Under the pieces are notes generated by a model. That model did no database searches and was not told the origin of the DNA. It saw nothing but the letters and a program-made list of their open reading frames with translations. From assembly GCA_013697015.1 (NCBI GenBank), contig JACCXL010000311.1:1-5342 (forward strand): DNA of 5,342 bases. The letters run 5' to 3'. Shown here in pieces: positions 1 to 5,259 of this stretch. Within the stretch, counting starts at the first letter, position 1, and the number at the start of each line of letters is the position of its first letter. Origin of the DNA: Chthoniobacterales bacterium. Lineage in GTDB: Bacteria; Verrucomicrobiota; Verrucomicrobiia; Chthoniobacterales; UBA10450. The translations under genes and the position numbers were made by a program.

Positions 1-426
1 TGTCAGCTCAACGAGAAGCCGCTGCTCGAGCTCGGGACGGAGACGATGAACATGCTGCTGGCGTATGACTGGCCCGGCAACGTCCGCGAACTGCGCACGG
101 CGATCGAGCATGGCGTCGTCATGGCGACCGGCGCGAAGATCGCGCCGCGCGATTTGCCGATGAATGTGCGGCAGACGGTCGCGGCCAAGCTGCCGGGCGG
201 ATTTGCGCCGCTGCGAGCGTTCGGAGTTAAAGCGAGCGCGCTCGACATTCACGAGACGGAGCGGCGACTCATAGCGCAGGCGCTCGCCACGACCAATGGC
301 AATATCACGGCCGCGGCTAAAAAGCTCGGGATCAGCCGCCGCACCCTGCATCGCAAAATCAATGAAATGAACGCGGAAAAAACCGCCACGCCTGCGGAGG
401 AGACAAAATCCGCCGAGGCCGGGTAG
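1..426 (+). CDS. Sigma-54-dependent response regulator/activator, C-terminal part (5' end outside window)
   Basis: This is the last 141 codons of an NtrC-family activator; the frame is open from base 1, so the true start lies upstream. Residues 24-31 read WPGNVREL, the conserved sensor-II segment that closes the sigma-54-interacting AAA+ ATPase domain. It is followed by the usual IEHGVVMATG helix and an I-x-x-x-DLP element. Residues about 83-123 (TERRLIAQAL, then NGNITAAAKKLGISRRTLHRK) form a Fis-type helix-turn-helix that would bind enhancer-like DNA sites. Such proteins use ATP hydrolysis to open promoters held by sigma-54 RNA polymerase. The receiver or other sensory domain is not in view, so the signal and the targets are unknown. 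A short charged tail (EKTATPAEETKSAEAG) ends the protein. glmM begins 45 bp downstream on the same strand, which does not prove co-transcription. The family call is secure; no specific gene name can be given. Confidence 0.93.
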   Translation, partial: CQLNEKPLLELGTETMNMLLAYDWPGNVRELRTAIEHGVVMATGAKIAPRDLPMNVRQTVAAKLPGGFAPLRAFGVKASALDIHETERRLIAQALATTNGNITAAAKKLGISRRTLHRKINEMNAEKTATPAEETKSAEAG

Positions 427-471
427 CGCTACGATTATCAACGCCAGCAATCACCCGCGCGCTGATTTCAC

Positions 472-1893
472 ATGGACGAAGCGTCGCCGCGGCGTTTGAA
501 TGACCCGGTGGCGCAGGAAAAGAGAATTTTTGGAACCGATGGCGTTCGTGGGGTCGCGAACGTCGAACCGGTCACGGCCGAGACCGCCTTGAAGCTCGGG
601 CGCGCGGCGGCCCACGTTTTTACGCAGCTCAATCCGCGCGCTCATCCCTCCGGCACGCGACCGAAGATCGTACTCGGCAAAGACACGCGACTCTCCGGTT
701 ATATGCTGGAGAACGCGTTCGTTGCAGGCATCACCTCGCTGGGAGTGGACGTGCTTGTGATCGGGCCGTTGCCGACACCGGGCGTCGCGTATATCACGCG
801 ATCGCTGCGCGCGGATGCCGGCATTGTGCTCTCCGCTTCGCATAATTCTTACGAAGACAATGGAATCAAATTTTTCCGGCACGACGGCTACAAGCTGGAC
901 GACCGGATCGAGAACCAGATCGAGCAACTGGTCTTTACCGGCGAGATCGACGCGGTGCGCCCGACCGCCGGGAAGATCGGACGCGCCACGCGCATCGATG
1001 ACGCGCTCGGCCGCTATGTAGAATTCGCCAAGGCGAGTTTCCCGCGCGGGCTGTCACTCGAGAAAATGCGGATCGCGGTCGATGTCGCAAATGGCGCGGC
1101 ATACAAATCGACGCCGTGCATTTTGCGCGAGCTTGGCGCCGAAATCTTCGTTGCGCACGACGAGCCGAACGGGACCAATATCAATGCCGGTTGCGGCAGC
1201 ATGCACCCGGAAGAAATCCAGCGCTTCGTGCGCGAAACGGGCGCGAGCGTCGGAATCAGCCACGATGGCGATGCCGATCGCGTCCTGCTCTGCGACGAGA
1301 AAGGCGAAATTGTCGATGGCGACGAAATTCTCGCGATCGCGGCGGTGGATTTGTTGCGCTCGCGCCAACTGCGCCAGAATACGCTGGTCGCGACGGTGAT
1401 GAGCAATTTCGGATTGGACGAAGCGATCGCGGAAGCGGGCGGCCAAGTCGTGCGCGCCAAGGTGGGGGATCGTTATGTTCTGGAAGAGATGGTGCAGCGC
1501 GATCTGAATCTGGGCGGGGAACAAAGCGGTCACATGATCTTTCGCGATTTCACCACCACGGGAGATGGCATCATCAGCGCGCTCCAGATTCTGCGGATCA
1601 TGAAGGCAACCGGGAAACCGCTCAGCGAATTGAAGCGCTGCCTGACGAAATATCCGCAAGCGCAACGGAATCTACGGGTGAAAGAGAAAACGCCGCTGGA
1701 GCAAATGCCGGAAGTCATGCGGCTCGTCGGCGAAACCGAGAAGGAACTCTCCGGCAAGGGCCGCGTGCTCCTCCGTTACTCCGGCACGGAACCGAAAATC
1801 AGGCTGCTCGTGGAAGGCCGCGAGCTGGCGCAAATCGACCGGCAGGCGAACCTGATCGCGCACGCGATCGAGCAGGCGATTGGAATAAATTAG
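472..1893 (+). CDS. glmM: Phosphoglucosamine mutase GlmM
   Basis: GlmM converts glucosamine-6-phosphate to glucosamine-1-phosphate in the cytoplasm, on the route to UDP-GlcNAc for peptidoglycan and lipopolysaccharide. At 473 residues it is slightly longer than the usual 445-450. All alpha-D-phosphohexomutase landmarks are visible: FGTDGVRG near the N-terminus (20-27), the phosphoserine loop SASHN with catalytic Ser123, the Mg-binding loop DGDADR with Asp265, Asp267 and Asp269, the sugar-binding loop GGEQSGH (348-354), and the phosphate-binding loop RYSGTEPKIR (435-444). GGEQSGH with FGTDG separates GlmM from phosphomannomutase/phosphoglucomutase. ATG 472 is the first in-frame start after a TGA at 463-465. 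It adds about 18 residues before the conserved core; GTG at 508 would give a more typical N-terminus, and neither has a Shine-Dalgarno. The stop codon lies inside the left arm of an inverted repeat (1888-1984). All active-site residues are intact. Confidence 0.97.
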   Translation: MDEASPRRLNDPVAQEKRIFGTDGVRGVANVEPVTAETALKLGRAAAHVFTQLNPRAHPSGTRPKIVLGKDTRLSGYMLENAFVAGITSLGVDVLVIGPLPTPGVAYITRSLRADAGIVLSASHNSYEDNGIKFFRHDGYKLDDRIENQIEQLVFTGEIDAVRPTAGKIGRATRIDDALGRYVEFAKASFPRGLSLEKMRIAVDVANGAAYKSTPCILRELGAEIFVAHDEPNGTNINAGCGSMHPEEIQRFVRETGASVGISHDGDADRVLLCDEKGEIVDGDEILAIAAVDLLRSRQLRQNTLVATVMSNFGLDEAIAEAGGQVVRAKVGDRYVLEEMVQRDLNLGGEQSGHMIFRDFTTTGDGIISALQILRIMKATGKPLSELKRCLTKYPQAQRNLRVKEKTPLEQMPEVMRLVGETEKELSGKGRVLLRYSGTEPKIRLLVEGRELAQIDRQANLIAHAIEQAIGIN

Positions 1894-1984
1894 GAAAGCA
1901 GGAAGAAAGGAAAACAATAGATTCAGTGATGAATGGGCTTCTGCTTTGCCTTCTTCCTCCTCCTGTTTTCCTGCTTTCCTGATT
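1888..1984. repeat. Long inverted repeat between glmM and scpB
   Basis: The arm aggaaagcaggaa (1892-1904) is matched exactly in reverse complement by ttcctgctttcct (1968-1980). Extending outward adds a G-U and three A-T pairs, giving a 17-bp stem (1888-1904 with 1968-1984) that takes in the glmM stop codon. The interior is purine-rich on the left and pyrimidine-rich on the right. Inside it, attca-gtga-tgaat (1921-1934) is a small perfect hairpin with a GNRA-type loop as RNA. The left arm could also pair with a second site, cttctgctttgcc (1938-1950), so alternative folds exist. No T-tract follows, so this is not a standard intrinsic terminator. It may be a dispersed palindromic element or an mRNA 3'-end stabiliser; both roles are inference. 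Confidence 0.7.
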
Positions 1985-1997
1985 CGAGTTTGTCTTC

Positions 1998-2645
1998 ATG
2001 AGTTTAACGCGAATCATCGAGGCGCTGCTCTTCAGCGCGCAGAAACCGTTCACGACGGCCGAACTGCGCAGTGCGATCAAAGCCGCCGGTGCCGATGATG
2101 AGCTCACCCCTAACGAGTTCGCAAAAGTCACCGAAGCCGAGATCGCGGCCGCGCTGGAGCAGCTGAAAATCGAATATATCGAGCAGGCCCGCGCGTTCCA
2201 GCTTGTTGAGAAAGCGGAGGGCTGGCAGCTCGCGAGCGATCCGGTTTATGCACGGTGGGTGCGACAGCTTTTCCCGGCGCCGAAAAGCGCGCGCCTCACT
2301 CCGCCTGCGCTCGAGACGCTCGCGATCATCGCTTATCGACAGCCGATCACGCGCGCCGACATCGAGGCGGTCCGCGGCGTAGGGATCGATAGCGTGCTGC
2401 AGACGTTGATGGAACGCGGGCTGGTGAAGATCGCCGGACGCTCCGACGTACCGGGCCGTCCGTTGTTGTACGAGACGACGCAGTTTTTCCTCGAGCACTT
2501 TGGTCTCCGTCATCTGGACGAGCTTCCGAACGTCGAGGAACTCCGGCGCCGTCACTTGCCCTCGGCCACGCCGCCGGCTCCTTCGCCCGCGCCCGCCGAA
2601 ACCTCAGCCGGCGACCCGATCATCGCCGCTCCAGCCGAGCATTGA
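1998..2645 (+). CDS. scpB: SMC-Scp complex subunit ScpB
   Basis: ScpB dimerises and binds the kleisin ScpA, which bridges SMC heads in the complex that organises and segregates the chromosome. The 215-residue protein has the two winged-helix domains of the family. The N-terminal one is about residues 1-90 (LTRIIEALLFSAQKPFTTAEL). The C-terminal one is about 97-172, with the highly conserved LETLAIIAYRQPITRADIE and RGVGIDSVLQTLMERGLVK. It is followed by GRPLLYETTQFFLEHFGL and the terminal L-D-E-LP. A proline/alanine-rich tail (about 189-215) is probably disordered. ATG 1998 starts exactly at the family's usual N-terminus; upstream there is only a weak cgag. ScpA, often the upstream neighbour, is absent here and glmM takes its place. 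A 57-bp gap separates this gene from lemA. The identification is secure. Confidence 0.95.
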   Translation: MSLTRIIEALLFSAQKPFTTAELRSAIKAAGADDELTPNEFAKVTEAEIAAALEQLKIEYIEQARAFQLVEKAEGWQLASDPVYARWVRQLFPAPKSARLTPPALETLAIIAYRQPITRADIEAVRGVGIDSVLQTLMERGLVKIAGRSDVPGRPLLYETTQFFLEHFGLRHLDELPNVEELRRRHLPSATPPAPSPAPAETSAGDPIIAAPAEH

Positions 2646-2702
2646 CTTGCCGGTCCGATTGCGAAACTTTGCCGCTGTGCCGACATTTGCGCACCCCAGC
2701 TT

Positions 2703-3380
2703 ATGAATAAATTCGTTCTCACTTTCGGGAAAGCAGTCGCGCTCATGGCGATCGCGTTTGGGTTCACCGCCTGCGGCTATAACCGCATGGTATCGTTGGA
2801 TCAGAACGTGAACAAGAAATGGGCGGACGTGCAGTCAGTTTATCAGCGGCGCGCCGACCTGATTCCAAATCTCGTGCAGACGGTGCAAGGTGCGGCCAAT
2901 TTCGAGAAATCGACGCTGACCGAAGTCGTGAACGCCCGCGCCAGCGTCGGCCAGGTGAAGCTGGACCCGACGAAAGCGCCGACGGATGCCGCGCAACTGG
3001 AGAAATTCCAGCAGGCACAGGGACAGCTGAGCAACGCGCTTTCGCGGCTGCTCGTCGTAAGCGAGAATTATCCGCAACTGCGCGCGACGGAGGGCTTCCA
3101 GAACCTGCAAGCGCAGCTGGAAGGGACGGAGAACCGGATCTCGGTCGAGCGAAATAATTTCAACGCGGCGGTTCAGGATTACAACACCACGATCCAGACT
3201 TTCCCGAACAATCTCTTCAATAAAATGTTCGGGTTTCCGATCCGGCCATTTTTCGCCGCGCAGGCCGGGACCGACCGCCCGCCGGCGGTTAACTTCAACT
3301 TCAGCAGTCCGCCTCCGGCCGCTCCGCCGGTCGTCACGCCTCCGGTCGTCGCGACACCCGCGCCCGCCGCGACTCCTTAG
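2703..3380 (+). CDS. lemA: LemA family protein, probable lipoprotein
   Basis: This 225-residue protein has a hydrophobic N-terminal segment (about 4-23) ending in FTAC, a lipobox-like motif with Cys24. The -3 position is Phe rather than Leu, so lipidation is likely but not certain; otherwise it is a single membrane anchor. The LemA helical domain (about 25-190) shows the family's typical stretches: YN after the anchor, W-A-D-V-Q-S-VYQRRADLIPNLV (40-58), SENYPQLRA (120-128), ERNNFNAAVQDYN (149-161) and the FP...F..P...FF ending. The last 35 residues are a Pro/Ala/Val-rich tail, likely disordered. LemA proteins are widespread and of unsettled biochemical function. The gene is followed at close range by two TPM-domain genes, a common association, so it probably acts with them at the envelope. 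No Shine-Dalgarno precedes ATG 2703 and no clear promoter is seen in the 57 bp upstream. Confidence 0.93.
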   Translation: MNKFVLTFGKAVALMAIAFGFTACGYNRMVSLDQNVNKKWADVQSVYQRRADLIPNLVQTVQGAANFEKSTLTEVVNARASVGQVKLDPTKAPTDAAQLEKFQQAQGQLSNALSRLLVVSENYPQLRATEGFQNLQAQLEGTENRISVERNNFNAAVQDYNTTIQTFPNNLFNKMFGFPIRPFFAAQAGTDRPPAVNFNFSSPPPAAPPVVTPPVVATPAPAATP

Positions 3381-3414
3381 CGGAAACCGCGGCGAACGAA
3401 GCTTGCCGCGTCTT

Positions 3415-4185
3415 GTGAAAACTTTTGCGCTCGGCCTGGCGGCCCTCGTCCTGTGCGCCGTGCCGATCGCGCACGCGGCGGAAACGATTCCGCCGAAGCC
3501 GGCCGGCTACTTCACGGATAACGCTGGCGTTGTCTCGCGCGAAGCGGCGCTGCGTTTCAACGAGCAGCTCGCGCAGTTCGACCGCGAAACGTCGAATCAG
3601 ATCCTGGTCGCCGTTTTCCCGAAAATGGAAAGCGACTCGTCGATCGATGACTACACGCAGCGGATCGCACAAGCATGGGGCGTCGGACAAAAAGACCGTC
3701 GCAACGGCGCGGTGCTCTTCGTCTTCAAGAATGATCGGAAGATGTTTATCCAGGTCGGCTACGGGCTGGAGGGCGTGCTCCCGGACGCGACCGCCTTCGA
3801 TATTACGGAACGCCACATCAAACCGCGATTCCGTGCGAACGATTACGAAGGCGGTCTCGCGACGGGAATTGATCTGATTTGCAAAGCCGTCCTCGGAGAA
3901 TACAAAGGCAGTGGGAAGACCGTCGCCGAAAAGGATACAGCAACGAATACCGGCGGCGGCGGATTACTCATGCTGCTCTTCTTCGTCATTCTCATTCTCT
4001 TTATGATGCGGCTCTCGCGCCGGCGGAAAGGTTACGGTTATTCGAGGTTCGGCGGACCCTTTATCGGCGGGTGGGGCGGTGGCGGTGGTGGTTGGGGGGG
4101 CGGCTCATCTTCAGGCGGCGGCTTTAGCGGTTTCAGCGGCGGCGGCGGGAGCTTTGGAGGAGGCGGCGCGGGATCGAGCTGGTAA
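3415..4185 (+). CDS. TPM-domain protein (YgcG-like) with signal peptide, one membrane helix and Gly-rich tail
   Basis: This is a 256-residue envelope protein if started at GTG 3415. That start gives MKTFALGLAALVLCAV and a clean signal peptidase site after AHA (residue 21). TTG 3403, four codons upstream, is the alternative; neither has a good ribosome site. The TPM (TLP18.3/Psb32/MOLO-1) domain spans about residues 29-162. It carries GYFTDNAGVVS at the start, NQILVAVFP, the NGAVLFVFKNDRKMFIQVGYGLEGVLPDA core split over neighbouring strands, and IKPRFRANDYEGGL. A transmembrane helix (about 183-200, LLMLLFFVILILFMM) is followed by SRRRKG, so the C-terminus should face the cytoplasm. The last 45 residues are Gly-, Ser- and Trp-rich, ending GGGGAGSSW, as is common in this family. 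It lies 34 bp after lemA and directly abuts the next TPM gene. Some TPM domains are reported as phosphatases or metal binders; no activity can be claimed here. Confidence 0.92.
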   Translation: MKTFALGLAALVLCAVPIAHAAETIPPKPAGYFTDNAGVVSREAALRFNEQLAQFDRETSNQILVAVFPKMESDSSIDDYTQRIAQAWGVGQKDRRNGAVLFVFKNDRKMFIQVGYGLEGVLPDATAFDITERHIKPRFRANDYEGGLATGIDLICKAVLGEYKGSGKTVAEKDTATNTGGGGLLMLLFFVILILFMMRLSRRRKGYGYSRFGGPFIGGWGGGGGGWGGGSSSGGGFSGFSGGGGSFGGGGAGSSW

Positions 4186-4623
4186 ATGCGAACGCACCAT
4201 TTCGTCAAGCAGCTCGACCACGCGGCGATTGTTGGCGCGATCAAGAATGCGGAGGCGAACACCTCGGGGCAAATCCGGGTGTTCATCCAGCGCGGCGAAA
4301 TGAGCGCGGACCCGCTCGACGCGGCCCAGCGGCGCTTCGCCAGGCTCGGCATGGAGAAAACCGCGGAGCGCAACGCCATCCTCGTCTTCGTGGCGCCGCG
4401 CGCGCGGAAGTTCGCCGTGGTCGGCGACGAAGGCGTGCACGCGAAGTGCGGACCGGCTTTTTGGGAGAGACTCGTCGCGAAGATGCGCAACCATTTTAAA
4501 AACGAGAACTTCACCGAGGCGCTGGTCGAAGCGATCAACGAGGCGGGCAAATTACTCGCACAATATTTCCCGCGCACCGGTCCGGCGCGGAATGAGCTGC
4601 CGGACACCGTGATCGAGTCTTAG
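4186..4623 (+). CDS. Short TPM-domain protein, predicted cytoplasmic
   Basis: This protein of 145 residues consists almost wholly of one TPM domain, with no signal peptide or membrane helix. Recognisable pieces are the N-terminal helix FVKQLDHAAIVGAIKNAE, the strand TSGQIRVFI (26-34), ERNAILVFVAPRARKFAVVGD (61-81), the segment around CGPAFWERL, and the amphipathic helix EALVEAINEAGKLLAQYFP. Its ATG begins on the base after the TAA of the preceding TPM gene, so translation is probably coupled by reinitiation; no Shine-Dalgarno sits at the right distance. It differs from its neighbour by lacking the anchor and Gly-rich tail. Together with lemA the three genes look like one transcription unit. 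A decayed partial copy of this gene is found at about 5089-5199. The family assignment is good; molecular role unknown. It might act as a soluble partner on the cytoplasmic side, which is inference. Confidence 0.88.
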   Translation: MRTHHFVKQLDHAAIVGAIKNAEANTSGQIRVFIQRGEMSADPLDAAQRRFARLGMEKTAERNAILVFVAPRARKFAVVGDEGVHAKCGPAFWERLVAKMRNHFKNENFTEALVEAINEAGKLLAQYFPRTGPARNELPDTVIES

Positions 4624-4666
4624 CTGGTAGCCGAAGCCACGCTCAGCTCCGAGTCTTGCCCCCGGC

Positions 4667-4702
4667 GCCGGAATAGCCTCAGGGCAGACGGGAGATTCCG
4701 GC
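4667..4702. repeat. 8-bp inverted repeat downstream of the TPM gene
   Basis: The arm gccggaat (4667-4674) is matched by attccggc (4695-4702) across a 20-nt spacer. A 3-bp gcc/ggc pair (4676-4678 with 4683-4685) inside it could form a small inner stem. It starts 44 nt after the TPM stop codon. There is no T-tract, so a terminator role is only possible, not shown. The right arm lies between a GGGAG box (4690-4694) and ATG 4706 and could mask that start in RNA. Confidence 0.4.
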
Positions 4703-4750
4703 CTCATGATTGCGACGTCCGGCCTCATGATTGGGACGACGACGACGACG
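4697..4750. repeat. Two tandem 21-bp units followed by a (GAC)5 tract
   Basis: Unit one (4697-4717) and unit two (4718-4738) are directly adjacent and differ at one base (tgcgacg versus tgggacg at the end). The end of unit two runs into five GAC triplets (4735-4749). As 21 is a multiple of three, unit number would not shift a reading frame. On the plus strand the units read SGLMIAT and SGLMIGT, and the triplets give a run of Thr. Slippage-prone tracts like this can vary in copy number between strains. Confidence 0.85.
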
Positions 4751-4816
4751 TTGGCAGAACTCGGTGCGGACATAGGGGAGGCGATAATAGCTTTGCTGAC
4801 CTTGCTTTTCGGGTGA
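4706..4816 (+). CDS. Possible small hydrophobic peptide, 36 codons
   Basis: This is a tentative ORF. ATG 4706 is preceded by GGGAG (4690-4694) with an 11-nt spacer, one of the best Shine-Dalgarno matches in this window. The peptide opens inside the 21-bp tandem repeat (MIATSGLMIG), passes through a Thr run coded by the GAC/ACG tract, and ends in a hydrophobic stretch (EAIIALLTLLFG) that could enter a membrane. Its TGA (4814-4816) overlaps a GTG at 4813, which begins an N-terminally extended form of the next small gene; such GTGA overlaps are typical of coupled translation. The frame stays open upstream to 4631, but without ATG, GTG or TTG. No family is recognised. Against it: short length, repeat-derived N-terminus and chance open frame in GC-rich DNA. 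Confidence 0.25.
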   Translation: MIATSGLMIGTTTTTLAELGADIGEAIIALLTLLFG

Positions 4817-4830
4817 TTTTAGTCGGGACA

Positions 4831-5058
4831 ATGGATTTCGAACGAAGCTTCCGAATCGTTGTTGGCATCACGTGCATTATTCTCGGTGTCGTGATCATGA
4901 TATTGTCATGGCAAGCACACATGGCCGGCCGCGAGTGGCTACTGGCATATCCCAGTAGTGGCGTAGTCACTCCGCTCCAATGCGCGGTATCCGGTTGTTT
5001 TACTGTGATCGTTGGCTGGACCGTTATTTCGAGCGAGCGTCGGCGGAAGAATCGCTAA
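4831..5058 (+). CDS. Small membrane protein of unknown function, two predicted helices
   Basis: From ATG 4831 the product is 75 residues; GTG 4813 in the same frame would add six (MILVGT). Two hydrophobic segments are clear: residues about 8-27 (RIVVGITCIILGVVIMILSW) and 47-66 (TPLQCAVSGCFTVIVGWTVI). They are joined by a short loop (QAHMAGREWLLAYPSSG), and the C-terminus is strongly basic (ERRRKNR). The basic tail suggests both ends lie in the cytoplasm with the loop outside. Three cysteines (15, 51, 56) sit in or near the helices. The stretch looks less GC-rich than the upstream genes, hinting at a different origin. No family is recognised. The helix pattern and good length support a real gene, but upstream signals are weak, so the start and even expression are uncertain. 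Confidence 0.55.
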   Translation: MDFERSFRIVVGITCIILGVVIMILSWQAHMAGREWLLAYPSSGVVTPLQCAVSGCFTVIVGWTVISSERRRKNR

Positions 5059-5088
5059 CCCGGACATATTAAACCAGTCCCGCGTGAC

Positions 5089-5199
5089 CAGAGGCAGAAT
5101 TCCGCGCTGTGGACATCGCGAGAAGGCGTGAACACGACGGATCCCGTCTTCGTGGCACCGCGATCGGAATGAACTCCGGACACCGTGATCGAGAGTTAA
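5089..5199 (+). pseudogene. Decayed copy of the short TPM-domain gene with an internal deletion
   Basis: Two blocks match the intact gene at 4186-4623. The 18-nt block cgtcttcgtggcaccgcg (5145-5162) matches 4383-4400 at 17 of 18 bases and codes VFVAPR. Block 5165-5193 matches 4588-4617 with one substitution and one missing base and codes RNEL(P)DTVIE, followed by Ser and a stop (agt taa versus tct tag). About 185 bp lying between the blocks in the intact gene are missing here. Upstream, 5093-5140 still resembles the QRRFARLGMEKTAERN part, for example gagaaggcg followed by gtgaacacgac, but with frame-breaking indels and a stop. Most coding differences in the two blocks are synonymous, which points to an old paralogue that was once under selection. 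The left boundary is approximate. Confidence 0.75.
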
Positions 5200-5200
5200 T

Positions 5201-5259
5201 CGGTAGGGCGAAGCGCCGCTGAGCCTTGGCAGTGCGGCTCGACCGAGCTCGCACTACCG
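5201..5259. repeat. 59-bp imperfect palindrome after the TPM relic
   Basis: The ends cggtag (5201-5206) and ctaccg (5254-5259) are perfect inverse complements. After one mismatch gcga (5208-5211) pairs with tcgc (5249-5252), then gc (5213-5214) with gc (5247-5248). The centre has gagcc (5221-5225) opposite ggctc (5236-5240) with a 10-nt loop. This gives an interrupted hairpin on either strand, of the kind seen in REP-like intergenic elements. Its left half resembles 4629-4651 after the intact TPM gene. No T-tract follows. Membership of a repeat family is an inference. Confidence 0.6.

Noticed and set aside
451..1665. Long open frames on the minus strand and the other plus frames across glmM (including a 288-codon plus frame at 1116-1982)
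   Set aside because: They lie over an intact, strongly conserved glmM, have Arg/Ala-rich low-complexity translations and match no family; GC-rich coding DNA commonly leaves such shadow frames open.
1892..1984. Rho-independent terminator for glmM
   Set aside because: The spacer between the arms is over 60 nt and no run of T follows the right arm, so it does not fit the standard form.
2646..2702. Promoter in the scpB-lemA gap
   Set aside because: No convincing -35/-10 pair or sigma-54 GG-GC pair could be picked out by eye in the 57 bp.
3334..4607. Minus-strand open frames of 160 and 189 codons opposite the TPM genes
   Set aside because: They are antisense to well-supported TPM genes; the proline-rich end of the longer one is simply the reverse reading of the Gly-rich tail.
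4697..4738. CRISPR-like repeats
   Set aside because: Only two units, directly adjacent without spacers; this is a plain tandem duplication.
5089..5199. Functional short TPM gene at this position
   Set aside because: A frameshift, an in-frame stop and the loss of about 60 central codons rule out a working TPM domain.
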